64,000 bases of DNA from Cryptomeria japonica (GCF_030272615.1 NC_081405.1:155665613-155729612), one strand, 5' to 3'. Positions 24,548-36,600 are shown, numbered from the stretch's first letter. Notes: generated by a model from the letters alone, not told the origin. Numbers and translations are program-made.

Positions 24548-25248
24548 ATGTTTAAGCCCTTCTGTTATTTGGTTAGTTTCTCTAGGGTATTTTTGGTAGG
24601 CATTACAGTCATTTTGGAACACATAGTTTTGTCACTAATGCAATTTCACAACCCCATCACTAGTGACTGATGAGATGTCATTGAATATCCTCCAACCTCT
24701 TCTGCCTCCATCCTACAAGTAATTTTCTACTTAGCAAATTTGTCTCTTAATGCTCACTGCATCAGTTGTGAGGAAACAATATATCTCCCCCACTTGATGC
24801 CAACTTTTCATAAGAAGTATCAGGTATCACCGATCATGCACTCCAAATACACTTTTGAATTTTGATACATATATACTAGATGATACAATAATTCATGACT
24901 CATTAAAATAGACCCTTTTCTAAACAAATGATACAACTTGACTTTAGCAACATTCCCAAGACAATAATAATATGCAGCTATATAAATGAGAAACATGGCT
25001 AAGACTAGGAGCAAAACCAAGACTAAAGTAAACTATAAAATCAAGCCTAAATTTTCAATTGTAAGAATCACAAAGATACCAACCAATTTTGTCTTTAGAT
25101 TGAATTTTGCCTATTGTTCTCCATAGGAAGATCAAAGTCTACACATGCAAAATGAAAAGTAATGACTAAATTTTAACAACAGACAAACCAAAAGGAAATT
25201 AATAAGACAAATCCAATCCAACTCTCCACCCATCAACGCACCAAAGCA

Positions 25249-25743
25249 TCATCCTGCTTGAACTACTTTGTTGATAGAATCATACCCATCCTCCTCCCAA
25301 TAAGTAATGTTGATTCCCAAATTGATAACAATTCCCCCACTTCTGTCATCTTTCATGGAAAAAGTCTCATTCGAAATACTAAGCCATGACCCACCAACAC
25401 TCACTTCTTGCAGATCAAGATAATATAAAGTTATCTGATCTTCGTTCTTGATAATTGGGGTCAATTTGATTCCCCTCCCTCATAGATTCGTAGGATGTAT
25501 GTTAAAATTGTTCATCGACACCAAGCAGTAAGAGAATTCATTTTTTGTAGTGGAACCCATTTGAGAAATCAATGATAATGGCCCTCTTGCCATGCCAACC
25601 AATCCACCATTTCGAGAAAAACCACACCTGAACGTAACCCTAGAAATGGCACCATGCCCTCGGGTGGTGGTGGTGGTGGTGAGAGTGAAGATCTTGTACG
25701 TGATTTCACCTATCCTGAAGGTGTAATCTCCATATTCATACAT
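25249..25743 (-). pseudogene. Nepenthesin-type aspartic protease pseudogene, copy 1
   Basis: Reads as one frame of 165 codons with a single internal TGA (25480-25482). It matches the centre of pepsin-family A1 (nepenthesin-like) proteases: YGDYTFRIGEITYKIFTL (flap region, usual form YGDGSxTxGxxxxETxT), then GGLVGMARGPLSLISQMG and EFSYCLVS, then YYLDLQEVSVGG. The segment that should carry the second catalytic Asp (IDSGTT in active relatives) reads INLGINITY, so catalysis is lost. The N-terminal DTGS half and signal peptide are absent. A 5' part of the fragment was re-duplicated rightward (26386-26580). Copy 2 has the same fragment at 59864-60358 with an additional stop. Confidence 0.82.
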
Positions 25744-25988
25744 GTACTAGATGAAGTGGGAAGTCTTTTATAGAATTATCTAATTATTTATTAATTAAGT
25801 TCTTTAATTCTTTTTCATTTAAGCTAAATTTATATGTTTTATTTTACATACGTATAATGCTTTTTAGACTGAGTTCACTTAAAGACAATTTTAGTTAGCT
25901 TTTTAAGTGTGTAGTTGAGTTTAATTTAGCTCCTATTTTGCATTGCTTTAGTTCTTCTAATTTTAGGATTAGGGAATCTCTTTCTTCC

Positions 25989-25995
25989 TATAAAT
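25989..25995 (+). promoter_or_regulatory. TATA-like box of the first 839-bp unit
   Basis: TATAAAT in 'cttcctataaatgaag', followed by a T/A-rich leader with 'aataata' and an acceptor-like 'ttgcttgcag' shortly before the 69-codon ORF. The layout also resembles the TATA/R/U5 region of a plant LTR, so the whole segment may be an LTR rather than a gene promoter. The second unit has TATAAAA at 26828-26834. Confidence 0.4.
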
Positions 25996-26150
25996 GAAGT
26001 CTTTCATTCATTGAAATTGTACATTTAATATTGAATCTTCAATTTTTTCGTACAATAATAAAAGATTCTCTTCTTGTTATGGAGCATACAATCTTTGCTT
26101 GATTTCTTTTGCGTGATGAGTGTTTTGCTTGCAGATGATTCTTAGTTACT

Positions 26151-26360
26151 ATGGTTGATCATCAAATTCTACACAATGGGCTCTTTGCATCTCTCAGAAT
26201 GGCCCTTGTTCCGGGCAAAAACATGTGGAGCCTTTCTTTGCTCCTTCCAATGACTTTTGAAACATGCATTAATGACCCTTCAAATGATATATGTGATTAT
26301 TTGGATACAACAACATCAACTACTTTCTATTCCTATAGTATAATTTACGCAAACTTCTAA
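26151..26360 (+). CDS. 69-residue ORF of unknown function (unit 1, copy 1)
   Basis: Begins MVDHQILHNGLFASLRMALV, continues through GKNMWSLSLLLPMTFETC and ends in a Thr/Ser/Tyr-rich tail. The hydrophobic centre (SLSLLLPM) is too short for a clear membrane span. A near-identical open frame exists in all four units (26151, 26990, 60786, 61625). The substitutions are mostly amino-acid changing and the copies are recent, so conservation is not strong evidence of translation. No family recognised. The start codon follows an acceptor-like 'ttgcttgcag', so it could be part of a longer spliced message. Confidence 0.3.
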   Translation: MVDHQILHNGLFASLRMALVPGKNMWSLSLLLPMTFETCINDPSNDICDYLDTTTSTTFYSYSIIYANF

Positions 26361-26989
26361 AAATAAATTGGAATCTCTATACACCAAGCAGTAAAATAAT
26401 TTCTTGTTTGTAGTGGAACCCATTTGAAAAATCAATGATAATGGCCCTTTTCCCATGCCAACCAATCTACCTTTTTGAGCACATGACCTTGGTTGGTGGT
26501 GGTGAGATTGGAGGTCTTGTACGCGATTTCACCTATCTTGAAGGTGTAATCTCCATATTCATACATGTACTAGACTTTCAATGTTGGCAAGACGAAGTGG
26601 GAAGTCTTTTATAGAATTATCTAATTATTTATAATTAGGTATTTTAATTTTTTTCATTTAAGCTAAATTTAGGTGCTTTATTTTATCTAGGTGTAATGTT
26701 TTTTAGTTTGAGTTCACTTAGAGACACTTTTAGTTAACTTTTTTAGTGTTTAGTAGAGTCTAATTGAGCTCCTATTTTGCATTGCTTTAGTTCTTCTAAT
26801 TTGAGGATTAGGGCATCTCTTACCTCTTATAAAACAAGTCTTTCATTCATTATAATTGTACTTTTAATATTTAATCTTCATTTTTTTTGTGCAATAATAT
26901 AGGATTATTTGGTTGTTATGGGGGATACAATCTTTGCTTGATTTCTTTTATGTGACGAGTATTTTGCGAGCAGACGATTCTTAGTTACT

Positions 26990-27199
26990 ATGGTTGATCA
27001 TCAAATTCTAAACAATGGGCTCTTTGCATCTCTTAGATTGGCCCTTGTTTCGGGCAAAAACATGTGGAGCCTTTCTTTTCTCCTTCCAATGACTTTTGAA
27101 ACATGCATTAATGACCATTCAAATGATATATGTGATTATTTTGATACAACAACATCAACTACTTTCTATTCCTATAGTACAATTTATCCAAACTTATAA
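26990..27199 (+). CDS. 69-residue ORF of unknown function (unit 2, copy 1)
   Basis: Second-unit version of the same ORF. It differs from unit 1 at about nine residues (for example LHN to LNN, VPG to VSG, and the end YANF to YPNL). Same context: TATA-like box about 160 bp upstream and protease relic on the opposite strand. Function unknown; coding status doubtful. Confidence 0.3.
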   Translation: MVDHQILNNGLFASLRLALVSGKNMWSLSFLLPMTFETCINDHSNDICDYFDTTTSTTFYSYSTIYPNL

Positions 27200-27225
27200 C
27201 AATAAATTGAAATCTCTATACACCT

Positions 27226-28717
27226 ATGCCATTCTACTCCTACAACCAAGAGGATAAAAATATTTGAGCTCATATTCTAGCCCCTCTTGTAAGAGAGGCA
27301 AGGTTTTCATTGCTCTAGTACCATATTTGAAATATGTGCAGAGATAGAAAAGCCAAAATAATTAAAAATGAAATAGTATGTGTTTCATATCTCTTATTCA
27401 ATACATATTACATATATATATAATTCCATATCCTATGTTATAGGAAACCTCCTTCAATGACTCCTTAATATATTGAGTTGTTAAACAACTTAACACATTC
27501 ATAGCACTAATATAATAACCTATTTAACAAACAATAACAAACCTACTAGATTATTATTTTATTCATCCTATGATGCAATATTTCCAACATTTTTAAGTCA
27601 TTAAATATCTTATTCTAGACATCCATAAATTTAGAATACAATAACTATGTTCACAAGCCACTTTAACCACTACTAGTGGAACCCATCAGCCCTTATGAAT
27701 GTTTTGAAAATAATGGTGAGAATTAAATATTACAAACTATTTTCCAAATACATCCTAAGATTATTAGGGCACTTTTCAAGGATGTTGGAACCATGTCATA
27801 GGATTTGCAAGGTAGATGACACCTTAATTCTAACAAATTGAATGTATACTTACATGCTCGACTTGATATATTTTCATATTTATGTGTTGTTAGAAGTGCC
27901 CATGTTAATATATTTTTGTTGTTTGACTTGCACCCACAGGGTTTAGTAGAAAACATCATTGGGATTACCTATATTAATCAATAAAGTGTGGTAAACATAA
28001 ATTAACTTGCAATAATGTCTAGGTTTTTAATATGAGGCTAGCATATAGCCTTTAAAGACGCCTAGTGAATACATCTAAGGAGATTGGTTTGATCTTGGTG
28101 TTGTAGATAATCTATAACCTACCATTATAAGTGATTAAAGTTATAAGCAATAATATCACTTGTTCTTTATCAAACTCCCAAAGATATTAAAAAAATCCCT
28201 TTTCATTTAATTCTTAATATAATATTTTGAATTATCAATTCCCATATCCTCTAAATTAATTAAGGTAAGTTATCTTATGCTTGATTTTTCATCTATTTAA
28301 TAAGCCTAGATTTAGATCAAATGGATTTTATTCTCCTAAACATGGGAGTAATAGAATCCATTTCAAATTTGCACAAAGTTAGACAATTATAATGGTTACT
28401 AAAATGACTAAATATGATTTTGTTAATATTCCAATATATTCCATCAAAATATTTTTTTACTGCAAGTCATTTGCATTTTGTATTACAGACTATTTACTTT
28501 AACCAGCCAACAATTATTTTCTTAATTTTGAAGATACTATAAAATTATCACACATATCCATGAAATATTCCTTAGAACCATTATATAGACCGGTGTTAGA
28601 AAGAAAATATCATTAATTTATGAAAATGAAACTTCTATTACATTGTAAAATGTCTCTTAGTTTAATGATATACAGTGACTTATATCACTGTAGAAATTGT
28701 TAAATTATATTCAAAGG
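27226..28717. other. AT-rich 3' flank of the terpene synthase, no gene seen
   Basis: Contains no recognisable protein. A 78-codon minus frame (27723-27959) is shared with copy 2 (62360-62596) but matches nothing I know. A 22-bp inverted repeat (28671-28692, 8-bp arms TACAGTGA/TCACTGTA) lies about 25 bp past the terpene synthase stop and could form a hairpin in its 3' UTR. Confidence 0.5.
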
Positions 28718-31700
28718 TTACATGTTTATAGGTTCAATGAGGATTTGAGTTACATGATTTTGTATGTCTTTATTTGAAATACTAAAACCATCTCTCTCCT
28801 TGTAGAAATGTAGGTAACCTCTTGTGATGTCATAAGCATAATCCTTGCTACATGTTGGAACTCCATCATTTTTCAAGTACTCCCAATTTAATTCTTTAAG
28901 TCGTTCATCCAATAAATTCTTGATGTAATCCAATGCATCTTCTTCAGTGGATCCTGGATTATCTCTCATATAACAGGCTACTGATGAATTTGTTTCTCCT
29001 CGAGCTATCTCACCCTTCACAACCAAAGATTGAATTTCATATTAAAATATATATATTGAGCTCACATCAAACTCAACATTTTAATTTTTATGAATTTACG
29101 TAGAATGCTATTAATATTAAAAAAAAATTATATTACATACCTTAAAGGATTTAATATCACCTCTTAGTCTAAGGCTCACACACAAAATATCCATGAATCT
29201 TGATGGATAATCAATTTTTGGAAGAATATTGTCTGAAAGAATCTCATCTATTGTTAACACGGGTTGCAATGTGGTTGCACGAGTCCCTAAACTAACTGTT
29301 CCATTCTCAATGTGTTCTTCCAAAGTTGGTATGTGACTTGTAGCAAGCCACTCAGCTTCTTGCATCATGGCATCTGCATAACCTTCCCACTACATAAACA
29401 AGCCATAGTTTTAAATTAGAAACAATAAAAGCATATTATTCCCTTAAAAAAAAAAATTTAAAACTAAATTTAGCCTAATTTTTAGTTATAAAAGATAAAT
29501 AACCCACTAAAGTATATGACACGACAAAATAATTTCAAAGTATTAAACAATTAGATAATATAAGGAGAAAGGCACTAATACACATCCCAAAAAACTTTTG
29601 ATAAAAAAAAAATTTAAAAAGGTATATAATAAATTAAGAAAGATTAGACAAAAATTAAACAAATCTATATACACAAGCCTATTAATTTGTTTTATTAAAT
29701 TATAAAGCTAAGTTCTATATTCAAGTAAAACTAAGATGTGTAGACTAAAGCAAATTATGTGACAAAATAAGAAAAATAAAATAGGTGTATAAAGTATTTC
29801 ACACATAAAGAAGATGATTAAATAAAACATTTAGTAGAATTAAATTTAATTAATATGAAATCAAGCATTTTTTTTTACCAATATGATATAAAAATACTTA
29901 AGCTTATAAGATTAATATGGCCCTGTGAGTAAAAATCATAATTTTAAATAGATGATAATATATAACATTATGAAGCATGTGAAAAAATATGAAATTAAAA
30001 TAATATTTTATGTTTTCTCTTTTAAAAACTAAGGTTGAACAAATTTGATGATCTGTTGCATATATTTATAAGATAGTTAAAGTAAATAAAATATTTCATT
30101 TATGTAAAGGTAAATAACAAAAACCATATCCATACAGCATCTTTAGAGGGGATGAGAGTATCTCGGCCTTGAATCTTTTCAGCTTCTCGATCCATTTCAT
30201 TGACTGTCTCATACAATGCCATATATAGAACTTTCATATATTCGGGAAGATGGTCTATAGATGTCGGATCCCACCTAAGAGACACATAGAAGATTATTAT
30301 ATCATAGTCCTAAATAGATGTATTATTAGGTATAAGTTATAACTAGACAAATCATGATTTACCACTTACTTCTTGATAGCCTTTGTGAGGAGTTTCAATT
30401 CATCTAGTGTTCCATATGTGTCGTATGTATCATCTAAATATGTTGCAATTGTAGAGAACTTTGCTACGCCATATCTAAATGCAGAATACCTCTCATCCTC
30501 ACAAATAGCACATGCCATAAAAAAATATTCTACATGACGATGGCGAGCGAATTCCAATTTAGACAAACCAGACTCCCTCCACCATCTGAAATACAACACC
30601 CAGTTAAAAATAAATCACGCAAAACCTTAATTACTCATAAAACTACTAACCAATTTCTTCCTTAATAAAAAATAGTTAAAATAAAATTAAATCTATTATA
30701 CGTATAATTATAAAATCTAATAATCAATGTCGCTAACTCACCTAGAATAAGTTTTAAGCTCTTGTTGATGCAGTGACTGAATCGCATTGAAGTCCATTTT
30801 AGCTAGAAGTAAAAGTTTCTCATTGCCCGCCATCCTAAGTAGCCAATTATACATATTTTTAATTAAAAGGCAAAATGACGTCGCAAACACATGAATGTAA
30901 AATACATTTATTTGATACTATAAAAGGTGTTTCCACTACCTGGCCCGCGATTCGTTTTCTCCATAGATCTGGATATATTTCTTTGCTTCCAATCTGGGCA
31001 GATTGCTGTACCAGCCATACTCCAGATTGAATGATATCTGGATATAAAAATGTTCTTATTACAATATATACAAAGGAGTTTGTATGATGTATACAAAGGA
31101 GTTTATATGATATATACAAAGGAGTTTATATACAAGTTTAATGGTAAATGCATCTGCACTTCACAGAGGAGTCAATCTTCTAGTCTTCCTAAGCTTACCT
31201 CTTGTAAAAGGTTTGAGCTGATCTCACTCTTCTCCATAGCTTGATTTAAATATGTAGTAGAGAATTCCTTAGCCTCGTCCAAAATTTTCTCCCCACGAAA
31301 AGCAATATGTGAAGCCCGAAACAGATTTAGAATACCTTTAATTTTAACCTCCTCTGTTTGCGCAGTGGAGCACAAGAACTGCCCATTCGCTGTTCTAAAG
31401 GCTCCCAACATTCCTGCCATTATAGTTTCCACAATATTGTGTTAGGAAATGAGCCCAAAAATCAGATTGAATATAGGTTAAAATGTTTCTTATTTTCACA
31501 AGGTATTTAGATTTATAACAGAGATTATACCTGGAGAAACAGGATATCTATGGAGTCTAAGAATCCGAAAGCCCAAGGCCGTGATGTCGAGATCTCTTTG
31601 GCATTCACCCCAATGCCTGTTGCATTCCTTTCAAACTGTTATATACATATTGATGGCACATTGTTTATAATAATAAAAAGTTATGGAGTCAGGACCTTTT

Positions 31701-32484
31701 CAAAACAAAATGTTTAATTAATAAAAAGCAAACCTGTAAATAAAATCAAGGGCTTCTTTAATTTCCTTTTGAAAATGTCGATCTATTCCAAGACGTTCAA
31801 TATTATCAACGAGGACAAGAAGTGGGGAAACATTTTCTGCAGATGCACTGAACATGTCTTTGATCTCGCTAATAAGACTCCCACAACGTTCAGCGTAGAG
31901 AGGAGCCTATGAAATCCCAAGGGACATTCATTTGATAAGAAACTCACGTAATCTTGTGAATCAATTTTTTATTTCTTATTCAATCTCTGTATTGTGAACA
32001 TTCTACTTATTGTTAACTGAAAGCTTTTAAAATCTATCATTTAACAAAACAAAATTACCCTAACAGTTATACCTATTATTAACTGAAAGCTTTTAAAATC
32101 TATCGTTTAACAAAACAAAAATACCATAACTGTTCTACCTATTATTAACTGAAAGCTTTTTAAAATCTATCATCTAACAAAACTAAAGTACTGTAACAGG
32201 CTATACAATAAATTTTTTAAAAAAGGAAAAAAATTGGTTACCTCATAAGGATGCTTCGGAAGAGACTGTATAAAATCATCGCCCCACAAGTTGGGATGAT
32301 GCTTACCAGTGCGCCGCAATGGGATTTCTACTTTAGATAAGGCCTGATTTACGATAGGCTTTATAAGCTTTTTCCTTGGTATTAATGGCACTGCTTTACT
32401 GCAAAGTTGAAGATTGTGGGACTGGGGAGGGTGAGGTTTGAGGCAGAAGCCCAAATTAGGTGGAAAAATGGAGATAAGAGCCAT
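28718..32484 (-). CDS. TPS: Terpene synthase, TPS-d type, intact, 10 exons
   Basis: Exons (minus strand): 32484-32242, 31906-31734, 31616-31531, 31413-31199, 31037-30940, 30834-30742, 30585-30370, 30274-30136, 29389-29141, 29014-28718. All introns are GT-AG, the frame stays open, and the product is 602 residues. Start chosen at 32484: the upstream in-frame codon is TTG, not ATG. Residues 1-56 are basic, Ser/Pro-rich and acid-poor, like a plastid transit peptide. R57R58...W67 is an RR(x8)W motif, typical of monoterpene synthases. RHR at 317-319 and DDTYD at 354-358 are the RxR and metal-binding DDxxD motifs. GDIKSFKGE (498-506) fits the NSE/DTE site, with Gly at its first position. The enzyme should ionise geranyl diphosphate (or farnesyl diphosphate if cytosolic) in a Mg2+-dependent reaction. 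Nine introns match the gymnosperm class II TPS layout. Product cannot be predicted. An in-window paralogue at the right edge is broken. Confidence 0.93.
31067..31135. repeat. 23-bp x3 tandem repeat in TPS intron 4
   Basis: Three consecutive 23-bp units (31067, 31090, 31113) of 'tatacaaaggagttt' plus an AT-rich spacer, just upstream of exon 5 in the gene's reading direction. On the minus strand the repeat lies close to the acceptor region of intron 4. Confidence 0.85.
32005..32205. repeat. 66-bp x3 tandem repeat in TPS intron 1
   Basis: Three units with 'aactgaaagctttt(t)aaaatctatc' starting at 32015, 32081 and 32147, so a 66-bp period. It lies wholly within intron 1. It is unrelated in sequence to the 66-bp minisatellite at 2974-3369. 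Confidence 0.85.
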
Positions 32485-32556
32485 TGCAAGCAAAATTTGT
32501 TTGTTGCTTTTTTACAGAGAGAATTGAACGTTGCAAGGAATGCTAGTTTGTTTCCA

Positions 32557-32563
32557 ATTTATA
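32557..32563 (-). promoter_or_regulatory. TATA box of the terpene synthase
   Basis: TATAAAT on the minus strand about 73-79 bp upstream of the ATG at 32484, in a context (CTATAAATTGG) suited to a plant core promoter. This would leave a 5' UTR of roughly 40-50 bases. No defence or jasmonate element can be claimed from reading alone. Confidence 0.6.
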
Positions 32564-32699
32564 GAGAAAAATCATTTGTGAAAAGGGGAGGTGAAAAATT
32601 TTCTAGTTCTTTTAGCACGTGTAGAATCTGGTTCTCTACATCTCCCTCGTGCGTTGAAATAGGAACCATGTCTTTTGGCGAGGTTTAATAAGAATTGAT

Positions 32700-33489
32700 G
32701 ACTCTTGGCATGTAGAAACGCAAAGTGTTTTATTGGTATCAACAGTGTATAATTAATGGAATAAATTGTTCAAAATTTTGGGATGGTCAAAGTCAACTAT
32801 TAATGGGGCAATAAAAAATATGTCTACATCAAATAAAAATCACCAATTTATGACCCTTGTGCACCAAACCAATCCTATTGCATTCATTGAAACTATCCAA
32901 AAGCAAAAAAAAAATAACCATAAGCACTTTTTAGTATTGCAATAATAATAACTTTTTTTTGTTTAGAATTAGGTTGGATAATAATATGAGATAATACATT
33001 TTTGCAAGAATATAATGGAGTGCCCATAATTGTAATATAGTTATAAACTTACAATAATATCTATAACTAATTCAAACCTTAACAATAACCCTAATTCTAA
33101 CCTTAACATAATTTGTACCCTACCCAAATTTTTAACCTAATTCTAACTCTAAATCTAGCGTTAAATACAACTTTAATCATATTTTTTTTGTAACTTTAAT
33201 CTTAATTTAGAAATAATTTAAACCTTATTTTAACCTTAACCTTAACTCTTATTCTAACACTAACTCTTAATATAAACCTAATTTTAATCCTAATCATAAT
33301 TTAATAATTTTAAAATTATTATAATTAATAAGAATTAAGATTTAAACATAATTATTAATTAAGTTATAATCATTTATTTAAATTATAACCTTAAAATAAA
33401 TAATAATAAATTTATTATTATATATTTTTGATAATGTTATTAATAAAGAATTATTTATAATTACTATATTAATCTTTATATAATATTTT
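32700..33489. other. AT-rich upstream DNA with degenerate CTAAYY repeats
   Basis: No gene. From about 33060 to 33330 the plus strand is dominated by imperfect 'aaccctaat', 'ctaacctta' and 'ttaaccttaacc' wording, reminiscent of a heavily decayed telomere-type (CCCTAAA) array. The remainder is plain AT-rich DNA up to the LINE target site. Confidence 0.5.
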
Positions 33490-33659
33490 TTTTTTATATT
33501 AAAGATCGAGGGAGAATAGAACAAAAAGATAGCTATCACCGCCACATGACAGCAGAAACAAAAACTAAACTAGAGTGAGAGTCTGAGACCGCACAGCAGT
33601 GAACGATCAAGAAGTCTGAAACTATCCAACAGAGAAATTACAAGAAAACAACAGATAAG

Positions 33660-36600
33660 CTAGGATAGGATGCCATCAATGGCCTCCGCCCAAGCCGTCC
33701 ACCCTTGCGGTCCTTCCATCCAGACAATGTTCTTCCGGCTCAGGATTTGAGATCGCATCTCAATCTGGGAATAGGAGGGTTCCCTATTAGTTATAACTTC
33801 ATTGTTCAGCCTCTTGAGCATCTTCTCAAAGGATGAGAGGTTGTCCCTATTGCGTCTCCATTCGTACCCATCTTTCATCTCATAGATGAACATGGTGGCG
33901 TGCCCATCTATCAGGAACCTCAATAGCTTATTCCTTTCAACGTTCATGGTAAGAGTAACCTGCATAGCAATTTTAAAGAATATGAGTATTTGGAAAGATT
34001 CAGTAAGGGCCCTGGTTTGACCATCAAACCTCTCAGCATTCCCAATCTTCCATATATACTAGAGGATATTAGCAAATAAAATAAACCAGAAAATATTAGC
34101 ATCTTTCTTTAAGCCATGAATATAACCAGAGATAACTTTCATCGTATTCATAAGGTCAGGGATAGAAAAACCAAACATTAACTAGATCTCATTAGAAATG
34201 GAGCAGTCAAAGAAGATATTCCTGCAAGTATCAGGGAGTTTACAGATACAACAAAGATCAAAAGCATCACAACGCCTTTTTAGAGGGAGCCTATTCAGCA
34301 ACAACAACCATTTAAAGCACTTGAGTTTTGGTTCAATCGAACTTTTCCAAAGCCTGCTAAAGATTTTCTGCCACTGTAGAACAGAAAGGTCAGAATACCA
34401 TAACATATTAGCATGATTGATAATAGAGGAATCAAAGTTCAGAATAGCATATATATTTCGTGCCTTAATTTTAGACAAAACAATACCATCAGCCCACTTA
34501 AAAGATAAGAAACTATGCAAGTCCACATAGCAATCCTTAGGTAGTCCAAGATCCGTACAAGCCCGCTTAATCAAATGGTAGGTCCTTTTTTGAGAGGAAG
34601 GAAGGTTGAACTTCAAGCTGAGCTCTTCCCAAGAAGGAATATTACCATGCTCCAGAATATAAATGAAGAGTTTAATGCCTTTTCTGGCCTAGGCCCTACC
34701 TGAGCACCCTTGTGTGAGAGCCAGAGGCTTGCCCGCGTGATGGAGGTTCCACCATATGGATCTCTCACCATGGATAAGGTCACCACTACTGACACTAGTG
34801 TTACCTAATAATCCTCTAACATATTCCCGGGCCTTCCAAATAGACCTAAACACACAAGAGCCTTGGATAAAGATAGGGAAATCACCGGCCACCAGGTTAG
34901 CAAGAGGTAAACCTTTCTAGGAGTTGGCCTTCTTCGGAACAACCCTTTCAATGTTGCTTCTGATTAAAACCTTCCAAGGCTCCTGCCCTTCCAAGGCATG
35001 GAAGATCCACTTAGCCGCAAGAGCAATACCTTGGGTCCTAAGATCTTTTAACCCAAGCCCACCAAGAGTTTTCTCAGTGTGACACCATTTCCAATTAGCA
35101 ACATGCAATTTTGTGTTGCCTTTACCATCTGACCAGAGAAACCGCCTAACAGCCTTTTGAATCTCAAGGATCTGGTCGTTGATAAACATCCAAGTAGAGG
35201 AATAGTAGATATTATAAGATGAGAGGATTTTTTGGCAAAATTGAACTCTACCTGCTAGGGAGAGGAATCTATTGTTCCATTTGTTCAGTTTCTTGTCAAT
35301 TTTCCCTTTAACCCAGAGCCACATATCCTTCAGGGAGAGGGATACAGAAAATAGGGCACCAAGGTATCTAACAATCTTGGATGGACCACCCCATTGGTAC
35401 CCATAGTTATCAAACCAACCTGGGGGATGCTCCCTCCAACTAAGAAAGGTTGACTTGGCCTTAGAGATCCGGGCTCCCGCGATAGAGCCAAACAGATGTA
35501 ATTTATGGTTAAGGTGATCCATATTAGCTTTGGTAAGCTCAAGAAAGAGAGCTGTGTCATCAACAAACTGAATGTTGATAAGTTCATTGTCATCAAGGAG
35601 CCTAACTCCGTTAACTTTGGGGGAGAGCGAGCTATCTCTAAGGAGATAGTATAATGCATTTGAGGCAATAACGAATAGGGTAGGGGCTAGAGGGCACCCC
35701 TGACGAATGGAGTGGGAAAGAAAAATAGGAGGTGAGAGGGAGCCATTAACATCAATCTGTGCAGAAGCATCCTGTAAAAGGACTTTAACATAGGAACACA
35801 ATTCCCTACGAAAACCAAAGGATTTAAGCTTTAGGATAATAAAGCCCCATTCCAGCCTATCATAGGCTTTTTCAAAGTCTAGGAGAAACATAACAGCATC
35901 TTGCCCAGAGACCTTAGCCCAGTCCATAGCTTTCCAACTGGTAATAAGGTTTTCCAGAATATATCTACCTTTAATGAACCTGGTCTGCGTAGAGCATATG
36001 AACTTGGGTAGGATCATTTCCAACCTAATAGCAAGCATTTTAGCCAGAATCTTATAGGAAACATTGAGAAGAGTAATGGGCCTCCAGTTTTTGCTGAGGA
36101 CCTTATCCCCATCCTTGGGTAAGAGTTAAATAGTGCCCTTGTTGATAGATCCTCCAAGGGAGCCTTTAAGGACAGCCTCATTATAAACGAGCCTCATTAT
36201 AAACGTCCAAAAGGTCAGAGCAGATCTAGTCACTATTAGCTTTGTAATATTCAATAGGGAACCCATCAGGCCCTTGGGATTTATTGTTATGGAGGGAATC
36301 GATGGCACTTTGAATTTCATCAAAAGAGAAGTGACGCTTCAGGAAGCAGGCGTCTTCCTCAGTGATCCTTTTGGGGATGATGGCTTGAAACTCGATTCTA
36401 AGGGTCTTATCTGCCTCAAACTCCTCAGAGGTGAATAGATTTTGGTAAAAGAGAGCAAAGGCCTCTTTAATCTAGTCAAGGTCAAAGATCTCATCATTAT
36501 CAATGATGATTCTATCAATTGTTTCCTGACTATGTTTATGCCTAAGAAGGTTAAAGAAAAACTTGGAACCTTTATCACCAAACTGAAGCCAGTGGGTGCG

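Larger units (their letters stand above)
25519..27225. repeat. 839-bp tandem duplication, copy 1
   Basis: Two head-to-tail units (about 25519-26379 and 26380-27225) each contain part of the aspartic-protease relic on the minus strand. This is followed on the plus strand by an AT-rich promoter-like segment with a TATA box and then a 69-codon ORF. Homologous points (ORF starts 26151 and 26990) are 839 bp apart, and the same spacing is found in copy 2 (60786 and 61625), so this duplication is older than the 34.6-kb one. 'acacc' occurs at each junction. Confidence 0.85.

Noticed and set aside
27723-27959. 78-codon minus frame downstream of the terpene synthase
   Set aside because: Shared by both copies but with no known domain or codon bias; treated as chance in AT-rich DNA.
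32170-32493. Start of the terpene synthase at 32493
   Set aside because: The codon there is TTG; the first in-frame ATG is at 32484, and the frame past 32242 is intron.
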